Source: Tetrastigma voinierianum (taxonomy: Eukaryota; Streptophyta; Magnoliopsida; Vitales; Vitaceae). From it: DNA of 64,000 nt. The notes below the pieces were generated by a model. The model did not search any database. It saw nothing but the letters and a program-made list of their open reading frames with translations, and was not told the DNA's origin. Location: the NCBI GenBank assembly GCA_016808115.1, contig JAEQBH010006863.1:90905-154904 (forward strand), given 5' to 3'. The position numbers and the translations under genes are program-made. The first letter of the stretch is position 1. Each line of letters starts with the position of its first letter. This document shows, piece after piece, positions 43,981-55,575 of the stretch.

Positions 43981-44612
43981 TGAAACTCTTAACATGAACA
44001 TTCAGAATACCTACTGGAAACGATAAACATGAACATTCTTAACATGAACAGTCTTACCATGAACATTCAGAATATCCAGTGGAACATTATTTTTTATCGT
44101 TTCGTTTCCATTGGCATCATCTGTGGGAAAATTTTCCCACCAACCTCTCTCAATTGCCTAGCTAAGACGGTAGAACTCGCCATCCAACCCAATGCCCATG
44201 ATGGAGGAACGTCTACTACTGTCGGAGCAAATGTTTAAGGATCAACGAGCTCCATCGCCAGTGAGGTCGGGCGCCCTCCTTTAACGGCACCAATGCCACC
44301 TTAAGGGAGGAGAACACGCTCGCGCAATGGATGACCATCCCTTGAACCAATCATACGCCACCACCATCCTGCGGCACGCACATGAATTTCCTCGTCACAA
44401 TGGACCTCTAGATCAGCCTCTCGAATGCAAAGGGGACAAAGCTCCAGAAGGAGCCCTCGAGGGAGCCCCCAACCGACAAAGATCGAACTAACAGGACCCG
44501 ATCCGCCCTCATCTGGGCAGCAGCTCCCCACCGCCGAAACAGCCGTGCAGGGAGAAGGAGACCTGCACTCAACTGGCTCCGGGACCCCCCGCACAACCTA
44601 GAACCGACCTCG
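43981..44612 (+). mobile_element. Tat-lineage leader and gag N-terminus
   Basis: ATTGGCATCATCTGTGGGAA at 44110-44129 is a decayed version of the TTGGCGCCGTCTGTGGGAA leader/primer-site sequence of Tat-lineage elements. GC-rich DNA without an intact frame then leads into the gag at 44613. A phrase CATGAACATTCAGAATA occurs twice before it (about 43995 and 44061), a short direct repeat. The 5' LTR itself was not identified. Confidence 0.6.
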
Positions 44613-45350
44613 GTGTCGGATGACATATCGACCTCTCCGTCTGCCCGCCAGCCTCACCAGGATGCCCCTTCGCACTTCATGTTGCCCAAGTTCCTAATAT
44701 ACGATGGATTGGGAGACTCGCTCGATCATTTGATACATTTTTGCCATATCATAATGCTACAAAGCGTTAATGAATCCCTCCTGTGCAAGGTGTTCCTATC
44801 CACTATGGCCGGGCTAGTGTTGTCTTGGTTCCACCGACTTTAGCCTTACTCAGTAACTTATTTTCATGCCATGTTTGAGAAATTTGTCACCCAATACATG
44901 TGTTCAATTAGGAGAAAGCAAAACGTGACCAGCCTGCTTCATGTGGGAATGGGGCGATACGAGTCGATCGTAGACTCATACAACAGTTGGGGGTAGTGAT
45001 CCTACGCTAGACGCGCTTGAACACTGTATACAAAGGATGCAGCAGCTGGAATGTCAGCTCTGGCCTCAACACTCAATTTTTCGACGTGCTATTTCAGAGG
45101 GGCAACTAGTATGCCTTAATGGAATATGGAAGAGACAAATAAGAGTCTCAAGACTTGTAAAGAGATAGACCCTAAGGAAGGAACAGTCGAGGAGGAAGTC
45201 AGGGTCAAGATGACCATGAGGACCCGTGCCAGGAGCTCCTCCGATTCCGCCGACCCCGACTCAACTCCTCCTACTTGTGTAAGCCACGGAGGGATTTACT
45301 TGGCCAAGCTCGCAAAAAGGCAACGTAGACCGGAGGGACAAGTCTAGGTT
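44613..45350 (+). pseudogene. Tat-lineage gag
   Basis: A 76-codon open frame gives FMLPKFLIYDGLGDSLDHLI then LLCKVFLSTMAGLVLSWFHR. This is the start of the Retrotrans_gag capsid domain (P.F..YDG..DP.DH...F ... CK.F...L.G.A..WF..L). After a stop at 44841 the expected continuation (FVTQYMCS.R.KQNVTSL...) is readable to about 45000 with frame changes. A charged Arg/Ser-rich frame follows at 45126-45347. No intact protein is possible. Confidence 0.75.
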
Positions 45351-45639
45351 CTGTGAATGCCATAAAGAGCACGGGCACCTTACCGACTAGTGTTACGAGC
45401 CATAGAAGTTGCTAGAATCCATGGTCCGAAGAAGACACCTCCAGAAATACTTCGAGGGGCTAGGTAGAGCAGCCGCCCTGGCTAACTCCCGACCCGTAAT
45501 CAACACAATCCTTACCACTCTGACTGCAGCGCAGATGAGAGATCGACCACCCTCAAGGCCTTGGTAGCCAGAGTTCAATATAGTTTCGCCCCAAGTAGCA
45601 TACATCCCATGGACAGGATCATGACATTTTCTGAGTGCC

Positions 45640-46110
45640 GCTTGAGACAACTATCCACACCAAATTAAGATGTCTTGGTCCTCACCTTGGAAGTTGGTAA
45701 CCACCTGATGCAGCGGGTCTTGATTGACCATGGAAGTGCAGCTGACCTACTTTACCTCTTAGCGTTGATCCGGTTGGGGTATCAACTTGATAACCTTTCT
45801 GGCCAAGCGCAGCACCGGTAGTTTCAATGGAACCTAAAACCACCTCGCCAGGCAGTACGCCTGCCTTCGCGTAACCTGGCTACGACACTGTCTCTTCAAC
45901 ACCATTCTAAAGCCACACCCGATTGATGCCACATGTCCCTTCCTTCCTCCTATCACCAAACTCCCTTGGGGCAAATCGATATTCAGGGAGACCAAAAGGC
46001 TACCATAGCATGTTTTGCGGTGGAACCTCCCCAAGATGGTCACCCCCAAATAGCATTGACAGCTTGAGGCTGTCTAAACAAGCAAGACAACACCCCGTAG
46101 TGCGGAAGCC
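45640..46110 (+). pseudogene. Tat-lineage aspartic protease relic
   Basis: The + strand reads DVLVLTLEVGNHLMQRVLID then HGSAADLLYLLALIRLGY (45669-45783). The protease active site, normally D.GSSADLL, is IDHGSAADLL here, keeping Asp and Gly. The downstream part is shuffled by frameshifts, ending near IDIQGDQKATIACFAVEPPQ (about 45980-46040), which resembles the region that links protease to reverse transcriptase in these elements. No RT follows. Confidence 0.7.
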
Positions 46111-46519
46111 CTAAAACCTATCCTTTGTTCGCCTAACAGACCGAAAGGTGTTAGTCTCGAACTTTCATTTCCCAGCCATGATGATGAGTTTTCGCTCTTT
46201 CACGCAGAGCGCTCGCACTTGTTCGCTCGGGTCCCATCATGACATGTCGTATCCGAGCGTAGCGCGCAACACCACCTTAACAATAGGTCACATAAGTCTG
46301 GCATGACAGTGGCTGAGACGCTTCCACCCACAACACCACGATAAATGAAGAGGAAGTCGACAAAACTTCTTGCTACCGGTTTCATCCATAAGGTTCATTA
46401 CTCCCGGTGTAGCCAACATTGTGGTAAAGGTTAAGAAGAACTGGTGCACAGCTGAGTGACTATTCCCTTCTAACGTATCCTCGGGCTTCTCTTCGCCCAA
46501 GACATTTGGCCACCCTTGC
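46111..46519. other. Retroelement-derived DNA, no domain recognised
   Basis: It follows the Tat protease relic. The ends of both neighbouring relics fade here. No reverse transcriptase motif and no LTR was found. Confidence 0.35.
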
Positions 46520-46880
46520 CTCCTCACCAATACCCGATCTTATTATCCTCGCCTCAAACTACAATTGGTCCCTCAACGGATGTACCATTGTAGTCTCTCA
46601 GTTTTCTTCGCCCACTCGATTCTTTCGGCTGCATAAAAGGCATCCTTTCGCTCTAGTTCTTTTTGGTGGATGCTTTGAAGCTAAGCCATGGCCTTTTCCA
46701 TCTCTGCCAAATCAGCCTCCAACTTCCTTGCCTTCTTCAGATCCACACCTGCCGCCCACTCCTTCCACGAGTAAATTACCCCGCCGCATTCTTCGCCGCT
46801 TCGAGCTCGAGCACCCGAGATTCGCCAGACTTCTGCTCTTAGAGAGCCTAATCATGTCTCGTATAGTAAAAGTCGATTGA
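46520..46880 (-). pseudogene. Coiled-coil coding relic of unknown family
   Basis: The minus strand keeps one frame over about 70 codons: WKEWAAGVDLKKARKLEADL, AEMEKAMA, one stop, then LQSIHQKELERKDAFYAAER and IEWAKKTERL (46770-46590). The Lys/Glu/Ala/Leu pattern with hydrophobic residues every three or four positions suggests a coiled coil. Plant retroelement and transposon-captured frames often contain such segments, but I cannot name the family. The + strand frame 46506-46880 is its shadow. Confidence 0.45.
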
Positions 46881-47249
46881 AGTGCAACACACTAAGGTAA
46901 AATCTATAACTAAAAATGAAGTGCGTATAAGGGCCCATTTTGAAAGGAGAGCACCTCCTACCACTCCTTCTGCATGCATCGCCTCCACGAGGAGAAAGCA
47001 CCGCATCGACTCCCTCCATCAGGGTCTCCTCATACAGGGATGGATTAGAAAGAAGAGATTCGAGAGAAGACGGGGACGCCAGCCTTCTTGAAAGGGATTC
47101 GGTATAGATATCGCCTTACCCTTCCCCTTTGCCCGCGAGGACTGCGGTCAGGCGAGGAATCCGCTGCCTGCAGAAGCTTCAAAATCCCTTCAGACTGTCC
47201 AGTCACCCGAGGCTCCCAGAAGAGCACTGTGTAATTGGCTCCGACCTCA
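46881..47249. other. Unassigned repeat-derived DNA
   Basis: Mixed-composition sequence with no recognised domain. It may be the downstream continuation of the minus-strand protease segment that begins to the right. Confidence 0.3.
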
Positions 47250-47550
47250 ATGCTCACAAAGGCTATTCATTCACGCAGCCGGCGGCCATAAGGCCTCACA
47301 TAAACACTTACTGAGACCCACCGCCACGCCACACATCTGGGCTTTATGGCCGACCGGTTTCACCCCGCTCGCTTCATCAGACGGCCGCCCCGACCGCCAG
47401 GCATGGTGGCCAACACCCTTCTTCTTCATAGTCGTCCAGCGCACCGGGCCACAAGTCCCAACCTAACCGGCCTACATGCCCGAACCCGGCTAGCTTCACC
47501 TCGATCCACTTCACCCATCTAGCCTCACACCATTAAGCTCAAACCCATCG
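47250..47550 (-). pseudogene. Chromovirus-like protease segment, left part of the split copy
   Basis: The segment is an imperfect duplicate of 51050-51310. Shared blocks include CACACATCT, GGCCAACACCCTTCTTC, CATAGTCGT, CATGCCCGAAC and CACCATTAAGCTCAAACCCATCG. Minus-strand translation gives a weak resemblance to the protease of Tekay-type chromoviruses (a VKLAGFG..G..G.DLW..DDYE-type run). It ends at CCCATCG, where the solo LTR is inserted, and resumes at 50497. Confidence 0.5.
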
Positions 47551-50496
47551 TGAAGTGAGACTGATACACATATAAAATTTACATACCTTACCAAAAAGTT
47601 AATTATTGATTCAACTCGCAACGCCCACAAACCAACAATTTTACCAAAACACTTTACATATTTGGCTCTACATCACAAGAGTTATTACTCAACTCCCAGA
47701 ACCACTCATAAAAAACCCGTTAAGACAAAAATCTCCTAGAGTTAATCATTTTCACTCTTGCTTTCACCCTCATATTCTCAAGTGCAATGTGTCGACAAGT
47801 AATAAATGGATATAAAGTCCGTATATCGATCCTACGTAGATCTCAAGAATTTGAATCTAATCACTCACTACTCAAGCTTCGCATTATTTAATTCATAAAG
47901 TGATATTAGAATTCACTTTAAGAAGCCGGAAATTATACAAACACGAAAAGTAAATGAGCAATCAAATAAACTTAATATAAAGAATAAAGAATAAAGAATA
48001 GTTAAGAAAACAAATGGACATCAATAATTATCTTTCGTGAGAACACATCATATACCGCTATAGAAGTACCAATTCCCGAGGTTACTACTCGATAAAACTT
48101 CTCAATATTTCAGTTTTAAAATCAGTCTACATGCTTAGGCAAGTAAAGCCGATCTCTCCACACTCCACATTTCATTATCTAATTTTTCCTGATTCTTTCG
48201 AAGACGTGGAATGAGATAACTACTTTTAAAAGTGATTTCCTTGATCTCGTATTTTTCTTTCGCAATACTTCATACCCATTTTATGGACTGTAAACCTTAG
48301 CTCCCAAGTTATCTGGGTCAAGTAAGGATATACAACTTCAGATGCTCTTTCCTCAAAATTAGAATAGACTTCACCCTCTCCTTGATTAGATCTCGCCTAA
48401 CACGGATCTACTCACTATTCGAATCGAGGTGAACTCTCATTGTTTAAATCAAGCAACCTGTCATCTCTATTCTCGATTTCAAGTGAGAGATTTATCGAAG
48501 TAAACTTACAAAGCTCATTAGGATCTCAAATAGCAGGTTAATGCACCTTCGCCACTGTTCATAACTCTTAGGGACTCCGCCTTCTCTCGTGTCACTCGTA
48601 GGGCCTCCTTGAAATCGTAGCAATGAGACAAATCTTATAATCTGCATAAGAACCGATATTCAGATCGAAAACAAGAACCCAACACTACAAATAAATTCAT
48701 AAACTCGAAATTCAAGAGCCGCTGGAAATCATCATGAAAGATAATTTCGACTATAAGATTCACTCTAATGGAAGTCGGATTCCCACCACTCGACCACACC
48801 CTACAACATTCCGACTACAAGAATAATCGCAAATGGAAATCGGGAAATTCACCCAGAATCGTCTCGAACTTCAAAGATTCCAGGTAGTAATTTGAAAAGA
48901 ACGGAATTCTGCATTCAGCTTCTGCTCAGAAAAATACATCCAATTCCAGAAAAGAAAACGAAAACTAAAACGATAAATCTAATCTAATCTCTAACTATCA
49001 ATATCAAGAAAAAGAAAGAAAAGAAAAGAAAAGAAAACTAAAAGAAAAATAAAGAAAATGAACTTTCGGGCCACCCGCACCTCTCGTCAGGTCGCCGCCA
49101 AGCTACTTTACGAGCCGGGTAGTCACAGACATGGTTTCGCCGCCCTAATCCCAATGCGCTTTTTGCGGGATTTCCGCGAGTCGCCCATGTTATCGTTCCG
49201 TGTCGCTAACAACTCCTTGTCGCGACATCATCCATGTCGCGACATCGATCTCACGCCGCACATCGCTTTAAGCCTTCGTAGCCTTCAACTTAGGCAGCGC
49301 CCCGGACAGCCGCTGATTATCAATCTCACGCCGCGATTATCACTTTCGCTTCTCGTTGTGTTTCAATCGATGATTTCGATGTCGTGACATCAATCTCGCC
49401 GCATATCGCCTTAAGGATCTGTGTTTCAATCGGTTTCTCATGATATCGCGACATCAACTGCGGGTCGACAACGCCTTTATTCTTGTAAATTTCAACTGAA
49501 GTTTTCTTTATTTCGCAACAACAACCTATCGTCGCGGACATCAACCGACACGATGCTTCAATTCGCTACCGTATCTTTCAACCGATTGCTCTGTTGTCGC
49601 GACATCGCCTAAGAACCACAAGCTTCCATTGATTGTTCTCGATGTCGCGATGATCAATCTCGTCGATTATCGCCTTGCACGGGCTTCCGCAGCTTCACTT
49701 CTGATGGTTCCGCCAGCCGCGACATCCATCCCTTGTCACAAATCGCCATGACTCCACAGTCTCAATCGTTTCGCTCCCCGATGTCGCTGGCTATCACTTC
49801 ATATGGTTTTGCGCCTTTGAACTCGGGTTCTTTGTGAGTGTCGCGACATCGATCTCATGTCGCGACACGCCTTAAGTCTTCTCAGCCTTCTTCAATCAGT
49901 TCCCGGCGTCGACATCAATCTCACGCCGCGACATCACTTCTTTTTCGCCTTCAATCAAAGCAGGTCCCATGTCGCCACTGATCTTATGTCGCGACCTTAG
50001 CTTATGCCTCTTTGAGGTCACTGTTGCTTCTGTCGCACTTCGGGCTCCCTCTCTGTCGCGACAACGCCTCAGCTAACCCGCCATCCTTCCAAACATGTCA
50101 TAGCTTCAAGTCGATCTCTCAGCTACATTCCTATCCCTTGTCATGACATCGTCCCTGTCACACATCACTTCTTGCGTTTCGCTCAATCCCACCGCCTATC
50201 TTAGATCCCCGTCGACCCGCATCAAATTCCTTCAATTTTCCCGATGTCACACTCATAACTGGATCAGAACCCCAAAACTTGCAACATTAGTTACCTGGGC
50301 TTGCTTATTTCGCCCCGCTTATTTTCTCGCATTTTTACCCGCTCAAGCATCGTATTTTCCAACGTGATTTTTTTTCTTTTCTTTATACTTCCCAACAAAT
50401 TTGTGAGTTTCTTCATATTTCGTGATCTTAATTATACTCTTTTACATTAAAATCAACAGAAAATGGACTAAAAATGGGATGACTTTAAGCTCATCA
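47551..50496 (-). mobile_element. Solo Athila-like LTR with 7-bp identical flanks
   Basis: On the minus strand it starts TGATGAGCTTAAAGTCATCC and ends CAGTCTCACTTCA, matching the LTR at 2072-4527 at both ends. The flanks CCCATCG (47544-47550) and CCCATCG (50497-50503) are identical. Joining the two sides reproduces the related uninterrupted segment at 51280-51345, so the whole 2.95 kb is an insertion. No internal domains are present. It is about 0.5 kb longer than the + copy. Confidence 0.8.
49205..50150. repeat. TCGCGACATC palindrome array in the solo LTR
   Basis: More than a dozen copies of TGTCGCGACATC and variants occur, for example near 49220, 49234, 49380, 49445, 49594, 49642, 49842 and 49857. 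They alternate with a second phrase, ATCTCACGCCGC or ATCTCGCCGC. This corresponds to 2395-2955 in the other copy but is longer, which may account for the length difference. Confidence 0.85.
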
Positions 50497-51049
50497 CCCA
50501 TCGACAGCTGATCTTCAACGAGTTCAACCGCATTACTGGACGCCCACACAATAAGTCCGTGACATTCCCCCACTCAATATCTGCGATGCCCTCGCAGTAA
50601 AGGCACCTTTCACCGATCTCGCTCGAACAGACCGGCCGCTTCCACTGAGCCATCATCGACCAAGGTCTCGCGCCACACCCTCGGGCCAAAGAGGACGCCC
50701 ATATCTTCGTGACGCCGTGCAGATCACACAAATTAGCGGAAGGAGCACCTCGTCACTTCCACCAAAGACTCGTCGAATCCTTCCACCCCTAGTAGGCGAA
50801 AGCACCATACGCACTACTAGTCAAGAACCTAAGACTCAGGCAATATGGGGAGGAACGCCCACAAATTTTCGAGCACCACTCTGCCATCGGGCCATCGGCG
50901 CCTTAGAGAACGACTTCGGCCGCCAGGATCGATAGAAGACAACACCATACTATTGAAGAACTTCTCTGCCCAGCTCGATACTCACTTGTCACAAGCCTAC
51001 TGCTCACGCGCAGCTACACGCCCTTTGCTACGGCCTCATGATATCACGA
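50497..51049 (-). other. Right part of the split chromovirus-like segment and adjoining DNA
   Basis: From 50497 the sequence continues the segment broken by the solo LTR. CAGCTGATCTTCAAC and CACACAATAAGTCCGTGACAT (50543-50563) match 51320-51360. Beyond 50740 no domain is recognised. Confidence 0.45.
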
Positions 51050-51660
51050 TCCGGGCCGCACGCCACACATCTTCGCCTGAGGCCACCGGCTTCGCCCGCT
51101 CGGGCTCATCGTGGAGAACTGCTCCACCTCCCCACCCGGGCCAGGTGGTAGGCCAACACCCTTCTTCATAGTCGTGTCCATGACCGACAAGCTCCCAAAC
51201 TTAACCTGCCTAAGCATGCCCGAACTCCAAAGAAGCTTCACTCGATCCACTGCACGCACCATCCGAGCGACCACACCATTAAGCTCAAACCCATCGCCAT
51301 GCTTGATCTTCAATCAGGCCTTTCAATCACACATGGACGCCACACAATAAGTCCGTGACATCGTTACCCTTGCGCTTCATGTTCCTTTCGTAGGCCAACT
51401 CCTCACCTCTTTCAAGCCCGACCCGTATCTCAAGTTTGAATCCACCACTTCCGATTGCGTGTTCCGCTCCGAGGATCGCACTTGTCGGAGGCAAGGATGG
51501 AACCCCGCAACATGTCTTCACCAAACCCATCTCCTCAGGCTCCTCTCGCCTGATGGGTTTTATTAGGCTGTTCAATTGCCCCTGGGCATTAGCGCCATCC
51601 TGGGGCAATTCCTTACCCTGAACAACATGGGATGAAATCCTCTGTGGTGATCGGGACACG
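51050..51660 (-). pseudogene. Chromovirus-like gag/protease segment, uninterrupted copy
   Basis: An 89-codon minus-strand frame (51313-51044) contains KIKHGDGFELNGVVARMVRA, VDRVKLLW and VKFGSLSVMD, reminiscent of the Tekay-type protease (GLKI..GD.....VN..A....G.A..VK...G...). The active-site DTG is not visible. The region to 51660 carries another frame of unknown nature. Its main value is as the intact counterpart of 47250-47550 plus 50497-50740. Confidence 0.4.
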
Positions 51661-52680
51661 CTCCCTCATATTCTCTGGTGTCAACAATGCCTTGAAGTCT
51701 CTCTCGCAGGTCAGACACCGAGAACGCACACCAAAAGGTCGGGAATCAAGAAAGGAGAGATCACCACCGCTTTTCCACAACCATAGTTATCTAAGCACTG
51801 TAACACCCATCTCATTCGCACAATGTGATTGAATGAAAAACAAAGAAACATACAAAAAATACAATGCAATAAAGAAGGGACTACAAAAGGGAAGTCGCAT
51901 TCTGCGCCCGACTTGGACTCTCATGGGTCCAAATTAATCCCAAACCCGAAGCATTAGATCTTCGACTGGATCCCAAGCACGATCACTCATGTTTCGAGGC
52001 ACATTCTATTAGTGCCCGGCAAATTCAAACGAACTGTATGGCTCGGGTACAAAATAGTACTTACCAAAGATCGACGCCTCTTTATGGTATAAGATAAATG
52101 ACCTCCTCCAATTTGCATTTGCAGCCGCTTCTATAATCGGGACGACCATCACGCACCCTGTGACAACTCGAATGATATTAACAAGGGTGTGCAACATGCA
52201 AACAAGTGTAGTAAAAGAATCAGCACTAACGTCTAGGAGGAGCTCTCGCCTCGATGAAATGAACGTTGAGCCAAGAGGCAAGTTCATCCCGGTTCCCTGA
52301 ATCGCCCCGCTGGGGCCCGGGATGGCTGAACACCACTCTGGACGCCATGGAAGGAGTATTTCTCCTAAAAATTTTCAACCCGAGCAACCCCGTTAGGCCT
52401 GAGCCACGTGATGACTCCATTCGCGTTCATGCGGCCTACGTATGCTCCGAATCAGAAGAAAAGGAATCCCCCCTCACCCCATTACATGGCGTTAGGGCAA
52501 TCCTTCCTATCGCCATCAAGGGCCTTTGAGTGCCATCACCAACTACTCGAGACGAGGATGAGCTGCCGGGTCCCAACATCTAGAGAAAAAAGAAACGACG
52601 ATGCGAAAGATGTAAGGAGTAGTGAAAGCAAACACAGGAAACCAAAAGCCAAAAAATGTTATGATATAAACATGTTCTAA
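51661..52680. other. Repeat-derived DNA, not resolved
   Basis: TGTAACACCC at 51800 resembles a Tekay-type LTR start but has no purine tract before it and no partner end was found. The frames at 52009-52529 show no family features. Confidence 0.3.
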
Positions 52681-55575
52681 AGCATCAATCAGAGTTTCAA
52701 ATATTCTCAAACATGCGCTTTTTTTTTTTTTAAAGCCTTATATATATGAATAATGAATATTTTAAAAATTATTTATTTTTTCCAAAGGTAAAAACACTAT
52801 GTTGCATGCGTAATTAGGTTTGAAATTTTAGTTATGTAATATGCAAAATTTGGGTGGCCGAACCATCAAAATTTTGAAAAATTAACACAAACTTTATTAA
52901 TATTTGAAAGAACTCAAAATCATCTTAACTAAAATAGAAATTCAATCCCTGATCATGCTTAACTCATGTGATTGAGTATTTATCATTTCAAAAAGTAGAG
53001 CATAGGGAAGTGGGAGAAGTTTAAGGTTCGAGACGAATAGCTTACTATTCAGAATAAATATTTAGGCCGGTAAAAAAAATTCAATGAATAGATTTGAAAT
53101 TATGTTTTTTATTTTAATTTTACTTATCTTAAAGTAAGTGTAAATTATAAAATAAATAAACAAGATAATCTATAGTATCTTTGTGGAATTAGCTATTTTA
53201 TTTAAAAAATACATTTAAAAAAACAAAAACTATAACACAATTCTTGATTTTTTACTATTTTTATTTGCAATTTAAAATTTTTCTTAATTGAATATATTTT
53301 ACATTTTTAAATATATTTAAATTTAACATTTATTTACTTAGTCATTTTTATATTTGTTATGTTATTTTTTAAAATAATCTAAAAAAAAATTTAAGAATTT
53401 TTTTTTTAAAGAGAAATTTCAAGGATCAGAACAACATGACATTACATCTAAATACATAAACCAAAATGCTAAAAATATTAGAGGATGATGCATCATCTAG
53501 GTTAATAGTAAGAATAAATGAATCAAACCGGTGTAATTGATAATCCCAAGATGTTTGTAATACCTGGGCGCCCTCATACTCATGAAAATTTTCAACTATA
53601 TCCAAAATCTGCATGAAAATTTTCAACGTATTCTAATATTTAAGCCATTTCTAAAATACTTTTCGCACTTGAATTCCGGCTGAAAATAAAGACAAGAAAA
53701 TCCGCTTAAAACAATTTTCTTGAAAATGAAGTTAATGAAAACAATAAAAATGTGTTTAAAATGCAAGCATTATTCATAATCCCGCTGCGGGAAATTTCTC
53801 ACTGGTAGTTAAAATCGCTAGGAAGACGGTAAAGGAATAAAAAGTTAAGAAAGAAGAATCCGGTTGTTTTCATTTTATCCCACCACCATAAATCCCGTGT
53901 TTTCGATTTAATTCAAAACAAGTGAAAACAAAGATGTAATCGCTTTTCCTCGATTTATATATAAAATCGCTTAAAATAATGCACTATTTTCTCGTTTTCA
54001 AATTTGTTTTCGTCTTATTTTGTAATTAAACGCTGCTTCCTTGTTTTCGAAAAGTTTGAATATTTAAAACAAAAAATTTTCTACCTACTAAATGTAGCCT
54101 AAATTCTGTGATTTGATGAATCATATTAATGAATAAGGAGTCGTTATGATCTCTTTGTTCCGACAAAACAATCGTGGTCGCTTGAATCACCACACAAAAT
54201 CAACGAATAAATCAATCGTCGACAACACAACCGCTCGTCGGCGACACAACCGCACGTCGGTGACAAAAACACAAAAGAATAAAGGAAAATTAAATGAAAA
54301 CTCATATTGGATGGAAGAAACCACTTTATCGAGAGAGAAGCTCCAAATCTTAGTGGACAAATGATGAGAACGGTGATTTGAGGTCAAAACGAATGTTGAA
54401 AAACCCAAAAATTTCAAAACATAAGAAGAAAAAAATTTCAAAAGAAAAAATAAGAAAAAAGAAAAACATAAGAAGAACTAAATATTACTTAATCAAAATT
54501 TCAAAATTTATTCTATTTGATAGTTTTTTCGAATATGAACTGCTTCATTTAATGGAGGATAGGCAACAGTGCGAGGGTTAATATTTGTAAGAATCGTGGA
54601 TAAAGGATAATCCGAATTTTAAACCAACTACCTTGATCAGTGATCATCGACTGAATGGAGGATCTCAAAGCGGCGTGCCATTACGACCAACTCTGCTAAT
54701 CGGATTAAGATAATTCTATGGTGCATTTGGGGACAAAAGAATAAACAAATTTTTCCGATATATCGAATATATTCGAGGGATATTGATATAATATAGGCAA
54801 TCGAAAACGAATTTAAAAAAATCATAGAAATATTGATAATATTATTGATATATCGAAAAATATCAATATATCGTTGAAATAATGAGCATCCTTAACATGC
54901 ACGCGTGAAGAAGAAAGTTGTTAAAAAAAAAGGGTGAAAAATCCGCGGCATTGTCCATATATCCCCAATTTTTTTAAAAAATCACCTATATAGAGTATAG
55001 ACTGAATTTTTTTTACTAAAAATATGATGCCCTACTGTTTTGAAAAAATCGAATAAGAAGAGAAAGAAAGAAAAAAAGAAAATGAGAAATATTATGGGAG
55101 AGGAAGCTGGAAAAAAAGAGACGAAAAAAGAAGAAAAGAAAATGAGAAGAAGATGTGAGGGGAGACGCGGTCCGCGGCCCCGGAGAAACGAGGCTTCAAA
55201 TATATTTTTGATTTATATGGTTGAAGAGAAATCAATAATGAGATAGTATTTTTAAAAGATAAATGATTCAGATCTAATCTTCTCTGAAAATATGATGGCT
55301 AAAAAAGTCTTATAAGAGCTCAAATAAAATTAAAAAATTAGGTTTTTATTTTTTATTATTTCACTTATGCATTCGTGTTTTATATGTACAATTGCTTAAA
55401 AATAAATACAAAAATTCATAATTCTCCTCGATATGATAAAAAAAATCCGAATTCTTACTTGATAATTTAAAATATAAGAATATTTACAATAAAAAAGTTA
55501 TTATGAAACCATATTTGCACTAAATTTTTAATTTTAATTTTATATGGTGTTTATCGTTTTGGTTTAACTTAATAA
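52681..55575. other. AT-rich intergenic DNA
   Basis: Low-complexity AT-rich sequence without coding signal. It contains three near-repeats of CGTCGGCGACACAACCGC (54215-54265) and a CGATAT-rich stretch (54740-54890). The Lys-rich frame at 55040-55246 comes from an A/G-rich run. Confidence 0.6.
54740..54890. repeat. CGATAT/ATATCG-rich degenerate repeat
   Basis: Units such as CCGATATATCGAATAT, TATTGATATATCG and AATATCAATATATCG recur in both orientations. A related CGAAAT-rich stretch lies at 19690-19860. Confidence 0.6.

Noticed and set aside
51800..52680. Possible + strand Tekay LTR starting TGTAACACCC
   Set aside because: No polypurine tract, matching end or target duplication was found. A ten-base match to a common start is not enough.
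54378..55246. Lys-rich frames resembling nuclear proteins
   Set aside because: They come from A/G-rich low-complexity runs with no conserved pattern.
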